From assembly GCF_005405885.1 (NCBI RefSeq), contig NZ_BJFL01000028.1, positions 1 to 64,000 of the forward strand: a stretch of 64,000 nucleotides of DNA, read 5' to 3'. The notes beneath the pieces were generated by a model. That model ran no database searches. It saw only the letters and a program-made list of their open reading frames with translations, and had not been told where the DNA came from. The stretch's first letter is position 1. Every line of letters begins with the position of its first letter. The DNA is from Gandjariella thermophila. GTDB lineage: Bacteria > Actinomycetota > Actinomycetes > Mycobacteriales > Pseudonocardiaceae. Both the position numbers and the translations under genes were made by a program. Below are positions 34,840-43,523 of the stretch, one piece after another.

Positions 34840-35682
34840 TCAGGGTTTGCGCGCGACGCCCGCCACGGCCAGCGCCCTGGTCGGGTCGTCCGCGTACCGC
34901 TTCTCGCCGGGCGCGGCCAGCTCCGGCCGCCACTGCGGTGTCCACACCAGGCCGGGCTCGACCAGTTCGAAGTCGCCGAAGAAGGCCCGGATCTCGGCGC
35001 GCGGGCGCAGATGCGCCTGGCTGGTGGTGGCCACGTAGCGGGCCGCGGCCTCGCGGGTCGCCGGCGGGGTGTCCTCGTCGGTGGCGTGGCTGAGCACCAG
35101 CACCGAGCCGGGCGCGAGCTGCTCCCGGTAGAACGCCAGCGTCCGCTCCGGCCGCTGCTCGGGCACCTGGAAGTGCAGCAGCGCCGTGACCAGCAGGCAG
35201 ATCGGCGCGTCCGGGTCGATGCCGACCCGCGTCACCCGCTGCCACAGCCCCGGGCCGTCCCGGAAGTCGCCGTCCAGCGCGAAGTGCCGCTCCGGGTCGG
35301 CGGTGCCGGCGAGCAGGACCCTGCTGTGCGCCCGGGCCACCGGATCGTTGTCCACGTAGACCACCCTGGCGTCCGCCGGCCCGCCCTCGTCGGCCACCTC
35401 GTGCACGTTGCCCTGCGTGGGCAGCCCCGAGCCGATGTCGACGAACTGCCGGATGCCGCACTCCCGGCGGGCGTACCGGACGGCGCGGCGCACGAAGCCC
35501 CGGTTCTCCCTGGCGAAGATCCGGGCCTCGGGTAGGTCCTTCATGATCCGCTCGGCGAACTCGCGGTCGATGGCGTAGTTGTGCCGCCCGCCGAGGTAGT
35601 AGTCGTAGATCCGGCCGACGCTTGGCCGGTCCAGGCTGGCCTCGAGGATCTCCCCGGCCTTCCGCAGCTCCTCCTCGGGCAT
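34840..35682 (-). CDS. PF04672 SAM-dependent methyltransferase
   Basis: 280 residues of the actinobacteria-specific Methyltransf_19 (former DUF574) family. It has the N-terminal PSVGRIYDYYLGGRHNYAID, the SAM-binding FVDIGSGLPTQGNVHEVA, VVYVDNDPVARAHSR and ICLLVTALLHFQVPE. Members are numerous in actinomycetes and mostly uncharacterised. It converges with the L,D-transpeptidase gene across only 16 bases. The substrate is unknown. Confidence 0.88.
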   Translation of the reverse strand: MPEEELRKAGEILEASLDRPSVGRIYDYYLGGRHNYAIDREFAERIMKDLPEARIFARENRGFVRRAVRYARRECGIRQFVDIGSGLPTQGNVHEVADEGGPADARVVYVDNDPVARAHSRVLLAGTADPERHFALDGDFRDGPGLWQRVTRVGIDPDAPICLLVTALLHFQVPEQRPERTLAFYREQLAPGSVLVLSHATDEDTPPATREAAARYVATTSQAHLRPRAEIRAFFGDFELVEPGLVWTPQWRPELAAPGEKRYADDPTRALAVAGVARKP

Positions 35683-35758
35683 GCGAGTTCTCCTGGGTCG
35701 AGCGTGATCGTGGCCCGACTGACCCTACCGGCACGTAACCCGCGCCGGAGGACCCACT

Positions 35759-36190
35759 TCAGCGGTCCCAGAAGACCAGCCGGAAGGTGCCGATCCAGAT
35801 GTGGTCGCCGTCGGTGAGGGTGGCCTCGTCGCACGGGTGGCCGTTGAGGTAGGTGCCGTTGAGCGAGCCGGCGTCCCGCAGCACCACCCGCTGGCCGGTG
35901 CGCCGCAGCTCGGTGTGCCGGCGCGAGACCGTGGAGTCGTCCAGCACGATGTCGGCGTCCCGGCCCCGGCCGACCGTGGTGGTCCCCGGGGGCAGCGCGA
36001 ACACCGCTCCGGCCTGCCGGCCGCGTTCCACGCGCAGCAGCGGCCCACGGACCGGTTCGACGGCCTCCTCGGCCCGTGGCGCGGGCTGTTTCGGCACGTC
36101 GGGCAGCGTGATGTGCCGCTTGGTCGGCTGGTATTCGGGCCGAACGTCGACCTCGACGTCGAGCAGGCCGAGCTGGATGGACACGCTCAT
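35759..36190 (-). CDS. FHA-domain protein
   Basis: 143 residues. Residues about 60-143 are a forkhead-associated domain with the phosphothreonine-binding marks GRGRDADIVLDDSTVSRRH and DAGSLNGTYLNG. The N-terminal 55 residues (VEVDVRPEYQPTKRHITLPD) have one or more threonines but not the ETTS motif of GarA/OdhI, so it is probably not the canonical TCA-cycle regulator. It should bind a phosphothreonine partner of a Ser/Thr kinase; no kinase gene is in the window. Confidence 0.85.
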   Translation of the reverse strand: MSVSIQLGLLDVEVDVRPEYQPTKRHITLPDVPKQPAPRAEEAVEPVRGPLLRVERGRQAGAVFALPPGTTTVGRGRDADIVLDDSTVSRRHTELRRTGQRVVLRDAGSLNGTYLNGHPCDEATLTDGDHIWIGTFRLVFWDR

Positions 36191-36361
36191 GGACCGCGCC
36201 TTTCGTGACGTCGCGCCCGCGGTGCGGAAGCGTCTTCGTCCCGATAACCGTTGGAGGTGGCCGAACAGTTCCCGTGGCTGGCGAACGTGTGGACGCTCAC
36301 CTCCCGTTGACCTGGCCGGCGGGTCCGGACGGGGCGGTGCGGACCGCGTAGCGTCGCGGGT

Positions 36362-37000
36362 GTGGGCAGCCGGCGGTTCGCCCGTGTGCTGGCGGTGGCG
36401 GTGCTGGCGTCGCAGGTCGCGGTGCAGGTGGCCGCGCTGACGCCACGCTGGGACGTCGGCCACTCCCTCCCGCTGCACCTGTCCGACCTGGCCGGCCTCG
36501 CCGCCGGGTACGCGCTGTGGTCCGGCCGCCGGTGGGCGTGCCACCTGGCCTACTACTGGGGCCTGACGCTGGCCCCGCAGGCGGTGGTTACCCCGGTGCT
36601 GCTGGCGCCGGCCTCGCCGCACTGGGCATGGCTGCTCGACTGGACGTGGCACCTGCTGGTCGTCGCGGCGGCCGGATACCTGGTGTGCGGGTTGCGGATG
36701 CGCCCGGGCTGGGATGGTTACCGCCTGACCGTGACGGTCACCGCCGGCTGGGCGGCCGCCGTGCTCGCGGTCAACCGGCTTGCCGGCACCAACTACGGCT
36801 ACCTCGACGGCAAGCCGAACCGGCCCACCCTGCTCGACCTGCTCGGCCCGTGGCCGGAGTACCTGCTGGCCGAGGCCGTCCTGCTGCTCGCCGCGTGGGC
36901 CCTGCTGACCTGGCCGTGGGTGCGCTCCGCGCGCCGCGCGGAAGCTGGCTCGGCCGGTCAGCCGGGACGTACGCTCGGCGCCGAACGTCGACCCCGGTGA
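36362..37000 (+). CDS. TIGR02206 (YwaF-like) integral membrane protein
   Basis: 212 residues from a GTG, with six membrane segments. LPLHLSDLAGLAAGYALWSG near residue 40, the central LLVVAAAGYLVCGLRM, and GTNYGYLDGKPNRPTLLDLL followed by GPWPEYLL are the conserved features of the YwaF family. Function is unknown. It lies 28 bases before an MFS gene and may be cotranscribed with it. Confidence 0.8.
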   Translation: MGSRRFARVLAVAVLASQVAVQVAALTPRWDVGHSLPLHLSDLAGLAAGYALWSGRRWACHLAYYWGLTLAPQAVVTPVLLAPASPHWAWLLDWTWHLLVVAAAGYLVCGLRMRPGWDGYRLTVTVTAGWAAAVLAVNRLAGTNYGYLDGKPNRPTLLDLLGPWPEYLLAEAVLLLAAWALLTWPWVRSARRAEAGSAGQPGRTLGAERRPR

Positions 37001-37028
37001 GTCGGCGGCCCGCGGAAAGGACAGCGGC

Positions 37029-38246
37029 ATGGTCACGTCAGCGGGAAGCCGGTGGGCCGTGGTACTCGGCTACGGGGCACTGTGCGGCGCCACGCAGTTA
37101 CTCTGGCTCGCGCTGGCGCCGGTGACCACCGCCGCGGCGGCGCACTACCGGGTCTCCGACGCCGCCGTCGGCTGGCTGGCCCAGGTCTTCCCGCTGGTCT
37201 ACGTGGGGCTGGCGCTGCCGGTGGGCGCGGTGCTGGACCGCTGGCCGCGCGGCGGGCTGGCGGTGGGCGCGCTGCTCACCGCGCTGGCCGGGGCGATCCG
37301 GCTGGCCGGTGACGGTTACCCCGTGGTGCTGGCCAGCGCCGTGGTGGGCGCGGTGGCGCAGCCCGTGGTGCTCAACGCGGTCAACCAGGTGGTCGGCGGC
37401 TACCTCGTGGCGCGGCACCGGCCGGCGGGCATCGCGCTGTGCTCGGCGGGCACCTTCCTCGGCATGATCGTCGCGCTCGGTCTCGGCGCCGCGCTGCCCG
37501 CGCCCGCGCAGGTGCACACCCTGGCGGCGCTCGGCGCGGCGGTGGCGCTGCTGTCGGGCGCCGGCACGGTGCTGCTGGTGGCCCGGCCGGCGCCGTTTCG
37601 GCCGGCCTCGCCGGGCGCACCGGGTACGGCCGGCGCGTCGTGGGGTTCGTCGCTCCGCGAGACGTGGGCCCAGCCGCGGATCCGGCTGCTCAGCGCGATC
37701 GTCTTCGTCGGATTCGGCGTGTTCATCGCGTTGACCACCTGGCTGCAGGTGCTGCTCGCACCCGCCGGTGTGGACGGTGGCGGCAGCGGCCTGCTGCTGC
37801 TCACCATGATCCTGGTCGGCATCGCCGGTGCGGTGGCGCTGCCCCCGCTGGTCGCGCGGAAGGGGCGGCAGTCGGGCACGCTGCAGGCCGCCGGCACGGT
37901 GACCGCCGCGGGGTGCGTGCTGCTGGCCGTCCATCCCGGACTGGCCACCGGGTTCCTCGCGCTGGCGCCGATCGGCGCCGCGCTGCTGCCCGCGCTGCCG
38001 ATCGTGCTGGAACTCACCGAGCGGGTCGACCGCCGGTTCGCCGCCACGGCCGCCGCGCTGATCTGGACGGCGGGCAACGCCGGCGGCCTGTTGATCGCGC
38101 TGGCGGCGCAGTTCCTGCTCGACCGGCCCCGGGTGGTGTTCCTGGTGCTGGCCGCCGTCATCCTGGGCGCCGTGCCACTGGCCCGGCGAATCGGCCGGGT
38201 GCCGTCGCCGGTAGCCGAGGTGCCCGGTGGCTATCACCCTGCGTGA
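37029..38246 (+). CDS. MFS transporter
   Basis: 405 residues with 12 predicted membrane segments. VFPLVYVGLALPVGAVLDRWPRG is a loop 2-3 motif variant, GYLVARHRPAGIALCSAGTF lies in the segment 4-5 region, and the second half begins IRLLSAIVFVGFGVFIALTTW. It could be an exporter or a nutrient carrier; nothing in the sequence identifies the substrate. GGAAAGGACAGC precedes the ATG. Confidence 0.83.
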   Translation: MVTSAGSRWAVVLGYGALCGATQLLWLALAPVTTAAAAHYRVSDAAVGWLAQVFPLVYVGLALPVGAVLDRWPRGGLAVGALLTALAGAIRLAGDGYPVVLASAVVGAVAQPVVLNAVNQVVGGYLVARHRPAGIALCSAGTFLGMIVALGLGAALPAPAQVHTLAALGAAVALLSGAGTVLLVARPAPFRPASPGAPGTAGASWGSSLRETWAQPRIRLLSAIVFVGFGVFIALTTWLQVLLAPAGVDGGGSGLLLLTMILVGIAGAVALPPLVARKGRQSGTLQAAGTVTAAGCVLLAVHPGLATGFLALAPIGAALLPALPIVLELTERVDRRFAATAAALIWTAGNAGGLLIALAAQFLLDRPRVVFLVLAAVILGAVPLARRIGRVPSPVAEVPGGYHPA

Positions 38247-38371
38247 ACGCCGGCACCGTCCACACTCGTACGGATGGTCGGTCCGGGTCGCTACGCCGGG
38301 GGACGCGGCGCCTCCGGTGTTCCGTGCACGTGCCATCATGCGGCAGGCCGCAGAGACGCGGGGAGGCGGAA

Positions 38372-38644
38372 TTGGCCGGCGACGAGACGCTGTGCTCGGC
38401 GCCCCGCGGTGTCTGCCCCGAGCACGGTGACACGCTGTTACCCACGTGGCGCGGAACCCGTTGCGCGGTCAGGGGATGCCGGCGGCGCTGGCGTGGCGAC
38501 CGATGGGCGAAGCCCTGCACCGAACCCATGGTGGCCGTGGTGGAGAACCCGGAGACCGGGCGGCGGTACCGGCTGTGCGCGGCGCACCTGGCGATCGAGC
38601 GCGCCGAGATTCCCGGGCTGCGGGTGATCCCCCGGGAGGAATGA
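38372..38644 (+). CDS. Small cysteine-rich protein, possible zinc-binding
   Basis: About 90 residues from a TTG at 38372 that follows GGGGAGG by five bases. Cysteines are grouped (LCSAPRGVCPEHG, then RCAVRGCRRRW, then KPCTEP and LCAAH), which suggests two metal-binding knuckles with nearby histidines. The frame is open upstream, so a GTG near 38324 is an alternative start. I do not recognise the family. It follows an MFS gene and precedes a strong convergent terminator. Confidence 0.6.
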   Translation: MAGDETLCSAPRGVCPEHGDTLLPTWRGTRCAVRGCRRRWRGDRWAKPCTEPMVAVVENPETGRRYRLCAAHLAIERAEIPGLRVIPREE

Positions 38645-38718
38645 CCGGCTGCCGCGCCGGAAACGCGGAAAGTCCCGTTGCCGTCGTGGCGCACGGAACT
38701 TCCCGCGTCGGCGGCGCG

Positions 38719-38757
38719 CCGTGCCGGGACCGCGGTGCACCGGCGGTCCCGGCACGG
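38719..38757. terminator. Convergent terminator hairpin
   Basis: A perfect 15-bp stem (CCGTGCCGGGACCGC at 38719-38733 with 38743-38757) and a nine-base loop lie between the Cys-rich gene and the converging hydrolase gene. Confidence 0.75.
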
Positions 38758-38774
38758 ACGGTGCGCCCAGATCC

Positions 38775-39467
38775 TCACAGGCGCTCGACGACCAGGTCGG
38801 CCAGTCTGTCCGGCTGGGACAGGAACGGCGAGTGCCCGCTACGCAGTTCCACCGCGTCCCCGACCCGGTCGGCCATGCGACGCTGGCCCGGAGCCGGCAT
38901 CGCCTGGTCCTCGGTGCAGATGATGTACGACGACGGGATCCGCCGCCACGCCGCCGCCCGCACCTCCTGCCCGAACGACACCGCGTTCTGCGGCAGCAGC
39001 CTGGCCTCCGCCTCGGCCGCCACCGGCGGCGGGCAGTCGCTGAAGAACAGCTTGCTGCCCCAACCCTGCTTGACGGTCAGCAACCCGTTGGACGGGTCGA
39101 TGAACGGCGGCTGGCCGTCCCCGCCGAACAGGCCGGACAGCGACTCACCGACCTCGGGCGCGAACGAGGTGAGGAAGATGAGGCGGGCCACGTTGCCGGG
39201 GCCGTCGGCCGCCTCGCTGGTCACCATGCCGCCATACGCGGAGTGGGAGAGCACCACGACCGGACCGGGCACCTTCGCGATGGTGTCGCGCAGCAGGTCG
39301 ACGTCGGAGCGCAGGTCGCCGATCGTCGCCGGATCATGGCCCTGGCTGGTGAGGTTCACCGCCTCGGTGTCGATGCCGCGCCGCGCCAGCACCTTCGCGA
39401 ACTCCGACCACACCCAGGCGCCGTGCCACGCGCCGTGCACGAGGACGACCGTGGGACTGTTCGACAC
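38775..39467 (-). CDS. Alpha/beta hydrolase (salicylate esterase/EstC-like)
   Basis: 230 residues with the alpha/beta-hydrolase fold of the plant-esterase-like type. VVLVHGAWHGAWVWSEFAKV is the oxyanion loop, VVLSHSAYGGMVTSEAA carries the nucleophile Ser, YIICTEDQAMPAPGQRRMA the late strand, and LRSGHSPFLSQP the catalytic His. It hydrolyses a small ester or related bond; the substrate is unknown. It follows the cupin gene in the same direction by 32 bases, so the two probably form an operon. Confidence 0.86.
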   Translation of the reverse strand: MSNSPTVVLVHGAWHGAWVWSEFAKVLARRGIDTEAVNLTSQGHDPATIGDLRSDVDLLRDTIAKVPGPVVVLSHSAYGGMVTSEAADGPGNVARLIFLTSFAPEVGESLSGLFGGDGQPPFIDPSNGLLTVKQGWGSKLFFSDCPPPVAAEAEARLLPQNAVSFGQEVRAAAWRRIPSSYIICTEDQAMPAPGQRRMADRVGDAVELRSGHSPFLSQPDRLADLVVERL

Positions 39468-39499
39468 AAGATCCTCCAGTTTCTCCGTGCGGACCGCTG

Positions 39500-40069
39500 T
39501 CAGCCGCCCACGGGGTGCGGCTCGGGCACGTCCTCGGCGCCGGGCAGCGTGCCGTAGTACTTCTCCACCGCCGCCTCGGCCCGGCGAACGTCCTCCGCGG
39601 TGAGCCGTGGTGCGGGCTCACCCGGCTTGGCCGGGCGGGAGATGTCGATGAAGAAGCGCTCGTGCCCGCCGGGGGTGTAGATGCGGAGCATGCGCGCCGT
39701 CCGGTCGGTGTTGTTCTTCCAGATGTGCCGCGTGCCACGCGGCACGAAGGCGTAGTCGCCCTGCCTGATGACGAAGGACCTGCCGCCGGCTCGCACCTCG
39801 AATTCGCCGTCGAGAACGTAGAACGACTCGTCCGCGTCGTCGTGCATGTGCTCCGGCGGACCGTTCCCGGCCGGAACCACGGTGTCCACGACCGCCAGCG
39901 CTCCGCCGGTGTTCTCGGCCGTGGAGAGGAACGTGTAGTGCGACATTTCCGGGCCTTCGCCGTCGACCAGGTTCTCTGGCGGTTCCTCGGGCACCCACAG
40001 CGCGATTCCATCGCCTGCGGGTACGTGCAGAACCTCGGGCTGATGACCACCGTTGTCGGAAGCCGACAT
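39500..40069 (-). CDS. Cupin domain protein
   Basis: 189 residues. A single cupin barrel has motif 1 PPEHMHDDADESFYVLDGEF (metal-binding His, His, Glu) and motif 2 GDYAFVPRGTRHIWKN (His). It may be a small dioxygenase, isomerase or binding protein. CTGGAGGCG precedes the ATG. It diverges from the exporter gene at the left edge of the biosynthetic cluster. Cluster membership is possible but not shown. Confidence 0.82.
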   Translation of the reverse strand: MSASDNGGHQPEVLHVPAGDGIALWVPEEPPENLVDGEGPEMSHYTFLSTAENTGGALAVVDTVVPAGNGPPEHMHDDADESFYVLDGEFEVRAGGRSFVIRQGDYAFVPRGTRHIWKNNTDRTARMLRIYTPGGHERFFIDISRPAKPGEPAPRLTAEDVRRAEAAVEKYYGTLPGAEDVPEPHPVGG

Positions 40070-40193
40070 GACCGCCTCCAGAAGTGGTGCGAAACGACGG
40101 GTATCACCTTCGCCGGGGCGCGGCGGCGGCCACATCACCCGTTCACGGGATCCTCCGTCGGGCCGGGCCTCCCGCGCCGGCTCCGCTGTGATC

Positions 40194-40209
40194 TCACGCG
40201 ACTACGTGA
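40194..40209. promoter_or_regulatory. TCACG-N6-CGTGA palindrome upstream of the exporter (copy 1)
   Basis: TCACG-CGACTA-CGTGA, followed by TGT, lies 93 bases upstream of the exporter ATG. A near-identical site (14 of 16 positions, plus the trailing TGT) lies at 46509 before the flavin monooxygenase gene. Two such copies in one cluster suggest a shared operator; no TetR- or MarR-type regulator gene is present within the cluster. Confidence 0.55.
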
Positions 40210-40302
40210 TGTGGCGGGCGGCCGGCGGCGGGCAGGGTGAGGTCCCGTGGTTCCCGTGGTGATGACGCGCGCCGCGCGCGGACGTGAGGTGGGGAGTTTC
40301 CG

Positions 40303-41787
40303 ATGACTGCGACCGAGGCCGGCTCCGTTGCCGGAGGGCCGGCGGCCCGGAACCCGTGGCAGGTGTTCGGCCTGCTGGCCGCCGTCCAGTTCATCGTCGT
40401 GCTGGACACCAGCGTGGTCTATATCGCGCTGCCGTCGATCCAGCGTCAGCTCGGCTTCTCCGAGGCCGGGCTGGCCTGGGTGATGGACGCCTACATGCTC
40501 GGCTTCGGCGGTTTCCTGCTGCTCGGTGGCCGCGCCGCCGACCTGCTGGGCCGGCGGCGGGTGTTGATCACCGGCATGGTTCTGTTCATCCTCGCGTCGC
40601 TGGTCTGCGGGCTCTCCTCGGCGGCCTGGCTGCTCGTCGCGGCGCGCGCCGCGCAGGGCCTCACCGCCGCGGTGATCTCCCCGGCGGCGATGGCGCTGGT
40701 GACTGAGGTGTTCGAGGAGGGACCGGACCGGTACAAGGCGCTCGGCATGTTCGGCGGTATCGGCGGGCTGGCCGGCGCGCTCGGCGTGCTGATCGGTGGC
40801 CTGCTCACCTCGATCGGCTGGCAGTGGGCCTTCCTGATCAACGTGCCGGTGATGGCGCTGGTGCTGCTGTTCGTGCTGCGGATGGTGCCGAAGGGTGGCC
40901 CGAGGTCGGGTGGCCGGGTCGACCTGTTCGGCGCGACCGTGGGCACCGGTGGCCTGTGCGCGCTGCTCTACGCCGTGGTCCGGGGCGGCAGCCAGGGCTG
41001 GGGTGCCACCGCCACCCTGGTCGCCTTCGGGGTCGCGGTGGTGTTGCTGGCCGCGTTCGTGGTCCGGCAGTTGCGGGCGGCGACGCCGCTGGTGCCGAGG
41101 GCGCTGTTCCGGCTGCGTAACGTGGTGCTGGGCAACGTGGCGAACGCGGCCACCGGCGCGCTGATGTTCGGCCTGTTCTTCGTGGTCACGCTGTACCTGC
41201 AGCACGTGCGCGGCTTCGCCCCGCTGACCGCGGCTGTCGCGATGATGCCGATCAGCGTCGCGCTGTTCGTCGGCTCGCAGGTGACGATCCGGCAGTTCGG
41301 GCGGGTCAGCCCGGTCACCGCGCTGGCCGGCGGACTGGTGCTGCAGGGTGCGGGGCTGCTCTGGTGGGCGCTGGTGCTGGGCACGGACAGCGGCATCGTC
41401 ACCGCCTTCGTGCTGCCGGGCATCGTGTTCGGGTTCGGCGTCGGCGCCGCGATCGTCGGGGCGTTCGTCAGTTGCACCACCGGTGTGCACGGAGCGGCGC
41501 AGGGCGCGGCGTCCGGCCTGGTGAGCACCACCCTGCAGATCGGGGGCGCGGTCGGCGTGGCCGGGTTGGGCACGGTCGCGAGCCGGCGGACCGCTTCGGT
41601 GCTGGCCGAGGGAACCAACCCGCTGGGCGCGTTGGCGTCCGGGCACGCCTGGGCGATGGGCGCGGCGGCGCTGCTCGCCGCGGCCGCCGTCCCCGTGGTG
41701 CTGTGGCTGCGGGCCTCCTGGCGGCCGCCCGCGATGGCGCACCACCACGGGCCGGAGGACCACCGGGCGGACCCGGTCGCACACTGA
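40303..41787 (+). CDS. DHA2-family (EmrB/QacA-like) 14-TM drug exporter
   Basis: 494 residues and about 14 membrane segments. Motif C-like and DHA2 features are present: VQFIVVLDTSVVYIALPSIQ in segment 1, LLLGGRAADLLGRRRVLITG (motif A), and LTAAVISPAAMALVTEVFEE. It exports hydrophobic or aromatic compounds with proton exchange. GGGGAG precedes the ATG. It is the leftmost gene of the aminophenol cluster, carries one of the two shared palindromes in its promoter, and probably exports the product or gives self-resistance. Confidence 0.87.
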   Translation: MTATEAGSVAGGPAARNPWQVFGLLAAVQFIVVLDTSVVYIALPSIQRQLGFSEAGLAWVMDAYMLGFGGFLLLGGRAADLLGRRRVLITGMVLFILASLVCGLSSAAWLLVAARAAQGLTAAVISPAAMALVTEVFEEGPDRYKALGMFGGIGGLAGALGVLIGGLLTSIGWQWAFLINVPVMALVLLFVLRMVPKGGPRSGGRVDLFGATVGTGGLCALLYAVVRGGSQGWGATATLVAFGVAVVLLAAFVVRQLRAATPLVPRALFRLRNVVLGNVANAATGALMFGLFFVVTLYLQHVRGFAPLTAAVAMMPISVALFVGSQVTIRQFGRVSPVTALAGGLVLQGAGLLWWALVLGTDSGIVTAFVLPGIVFGFGVGAAIVGAFVSCTTGVHGAAQGAASGLVSTTLQIGGAVGVAGLGTVASRRTASVLAEGTNPLGALASGHAWAMGAAALLAAAAVPVVLWLRASWRPPAMAHHHGPEDHRADPVAH

Positions 41788-41793
41788 CACCCT

Positions 41794-41835
41794 GTGACCG
41801 GGCTGCGATGACGAGCACGGGAACGCGCCGGGGCG
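41794..41835. repeat. 42-bp dispersed repeat, copy 1
   Basis: This 42-base element begins six bases after the exporter stop and matches 36 of 42 positions with a copy at 48839-48880, 18 bases after the nitroreductase stop. Shared blocks are GTGACCGG, CTGCGATGAC and GGAACGCGCCGGGGCG. Both copies are followed by a GTTCCGGA-containing stretch, a long hairpin and an 18-bp regulatory box. Its nature (duplicated regulatory DNA or a mobile remnant) is unknown. Confidence 0.7.
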
Positions 41836-41961
41836 AAGCCCCGCGATCGCGGGGGCGGGGCGCCCCTCCACGCATAACCGGAGTGTCACGGCTCTGTCGC
41901 GCGCCGGCGAGGCGATCGCGGCGCGCGTTCCGGAACAGACACTGACGCGCTCCGTTCACCA

Positions 41962-41997
41962 GGGCGGGGAGGCCTCCGGCCGGAGGTCTCCCCGCCC
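41962..41997. terminator. Hairpin downstream of the exporter gene
   Basis: GGGCGGGGAGGCCTCCGG at 41962-41979 pairs with 41980-41997 with one mismatch, giving a long GC stem with almost no loop. It separates the exporter transcript from the DAHP synthase promoter. Confidence 0.6.
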
Positions 41998-42050
41998 AGC
42001 CATACCGCGCGCCGCGGAATAATGACCACGTTCTCCGTGATTGCGCCAGC

Positions 42051-42096
42051 CCTACCCTGACGAGTAGTACCCCCTCCCCTCGAACGCGGGTACGTT
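42051..42096 (+). promoter_or_regulatory. 18-bp inverted-repeat box plus -10 element before DAHP synthase (site i)
   Basis: CCTACC-CTGACG-AGTAGT (42051-42068) is followed after exactly 22 bases by TACGTT (42091-42096), a good -10 hexamer. The same arrangement occurs at 51876 and, with a weaker -10, at 49053. A box centred about 33 bases upstream of the -10 element is suited to an activator. This is the weakest copy of the left arm. The DAHP synthase GTG is 150 bases downstream of the -10. Confidence 0.5.
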
Positions 42097-42246
42097 TGTC
42101 GGCGAAAGGCCGGAAAGCGGCCGGAAACCGGATCCCGGGAGCAGGACCGGGAAGCCAGGTCGGAACGCGAGGTTCGGAAAGCGCCGAGACCTGCCAGCTC
42201 GATGATCCGTGTAATGCGCGACAAATAAACTCGAGGGGAATTTGGC

Positions 42247-43470
42247 GTGGCCGGAGAAGCGACGCAGGACTTAGCCGCACGATCGCTCACCGCCCTGTCC
42301 GATTCGGAAATGCGGCGGTGGCTGTCGTTGCCGGCGGACCAGCAGCCGGACTGGGGCGACGAGTGGCTGGTCGAGAAGATCAGGGTCGACCTGGCGGACA
42401 TGCCTCCGCTGGTCAGGCAGTCCGAGGTGGACGCGCTCGGCCGGCTGCTGGCCAGGGTGGCGGCCGGCGAGTTGCACGTGATCCAGGCCGGCGACTGTGC
42501 CGAGGACCCGGCCGAGTGCGTACCGGAGTCGCTCAGCGCGAAGATCGGCATGCTCGACTCGCTCGCCGGCGTGATGAGGATCAACTCCGGCAAGCCGGTG
42601 CTGCGCGTCGGCCGCATCGCCGGGCAGTTCGCCAAGCCTCGGTCCAAGCCGACCGAGCGGCACGGATCCGTGGAGCTGCCGGCGTTCCGTGGCCTGCTGG
42701 TGAACGGGCCGGAGCCGGACCCGGTGAGCCGCCGGCCCGACCCGCTGCGGATGCTGGCCTGCTACCAGGCCGCGGCCGCGGCGATGGACTTCCTGCGCGG
42801 CCAGAGCGTCGACCCGGACCTGCCGCAGTCGCCCATGGTGTGGACCAGCCACGAGGCGCTGGTGCTCGACTACGAGCTGCCCCTGGTGCGGCGGCTGCCG
42901 GACGGCGGGATGCTGCTCACCTCCACGCACTGGCCGTGGATCGGCGAGCGGACGCGCGACCCCGGCGGCGCGCACGTCGACCTGCTCGCCTCGGTGAGCA
43001 ACCCGGTGGCCTGCAAGGTGGGCCCGCAGATCCGCACGGCGGACCTGCTCCGGCTGTGCCGGCGGCTCGACCCGGACCGGCGGCCGGGCCGGCTGACCCT
43101 GATCGCCCGGCTCGGCCCGGTCGCCGGCGAGCGGCTGCCCGGGCTGGTCGCCGCGGTCCGGGCGGAGGGCCATCCGGTGATCTGGATGTGCGATCCCATG
43201 CACGGCAACACCGTCGCCGGTCCCGACGGCCGCAAGACCCGGGTGCTCGCCGCGGTGCTGCGGGAGGTCGCCGACTTCCAGCGGGCCGTGTCGGCCGCCG
43301 GTGGGGTCGCCGGTGGCCTGCACCTCGAGTCCACGCCCATGGACGTCTGCGAGTGCGTGCCGGACGACTCGCAGATCGGTCTGGTCGGCGACGGCCGCTA
43401 CACCACCCTGTGCGACCCGCGCCTGAACCCGGAGCAGGCCTGGGCGGTCGCCGCCGCGTGGTGCCGGTGA
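42247..43470 (+). CDS. Class II (plant/PhzC-type) DAHP synthase
   Basis: 407 residues. It has class II blocks HVIQAGDCAEDP with the metal-site Cys, PVLRVGRIAGQFAKPRSKP, WTSHEALVLDYE, GERTRDPGGAHVDLLASVSN, IWMCDPMHGNT and GGLHLESTPMDVCECV. It joins phosphoenolpyruvate and erythrose 4-phosphate to start the shikimate pathway. Cluster copies such as PhzC raise chorismate supply. It is shorter than housekeeping class II enzymes with N-terminal regulatory extensions, so it may be less feedback-sensitive. The GTG at 42247 has GAGGGGAA upstream. It should feed the PhzE-like enzyme at 49174. Confidence 0.92.
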   Translation: MAGEATQDLAARSLTALSDSEMRRWLSLPADQQPDWGDEWLVEKIRVDLADMPPLVRQSEVDALGRLLARVAAGELHVIQAGDCAEDPAECVPESLSAKIGMLDSLAGVMRINSGKPVLRVGRIAGQFAKPRSKPTERHGSVELPAFRGLLVNGPEPDPVSRRPDPLRMLACYQAAAAAMDFLRGQSVDPDLPQSPMVWTSHEALVLDYELPLVRRLPDGGMLLTSTHWPWIGERTRDPGGAHVDLLASVSNPVACKVGPQIRTADLLRLCRRLDPDRRPGRLTLIARLGPVAGERLPGLVAAVRAEGHPVIWMCDPMHGNTVAGPDGRKTRVLAAVLREVADFQRAVSAAGGVAGGLHLESTPMDVCECVPDDSQIGLVGDGRYTTLCDPRLNPEQAWAVAAAWCR

Positions 43471-43505
43471 TCGGCGGGTAGCCGCGGCGCGCAGGATCCG
43501 GGCGC

Positions 43506-43523
43506 GTGTGATCCCAGTCACAC
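43506..43523. promoter_or_regulatory. CRP/GlxR-type site upstream of the LuxR regulator
   Basis: GTGTGA-TCCCAG-TCACAC is a perfect six-base inverted repeat with a six-base spacer and includes the exact TGTGA-N6-TCACA consensus bound by CRP-family regulators, including actinobacterial GlxR/Crp. It lies 157 bases upstream of the regulator start, suggesting that global carbon or cAMP control feeds into the cluster. Confidence 0.55.
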
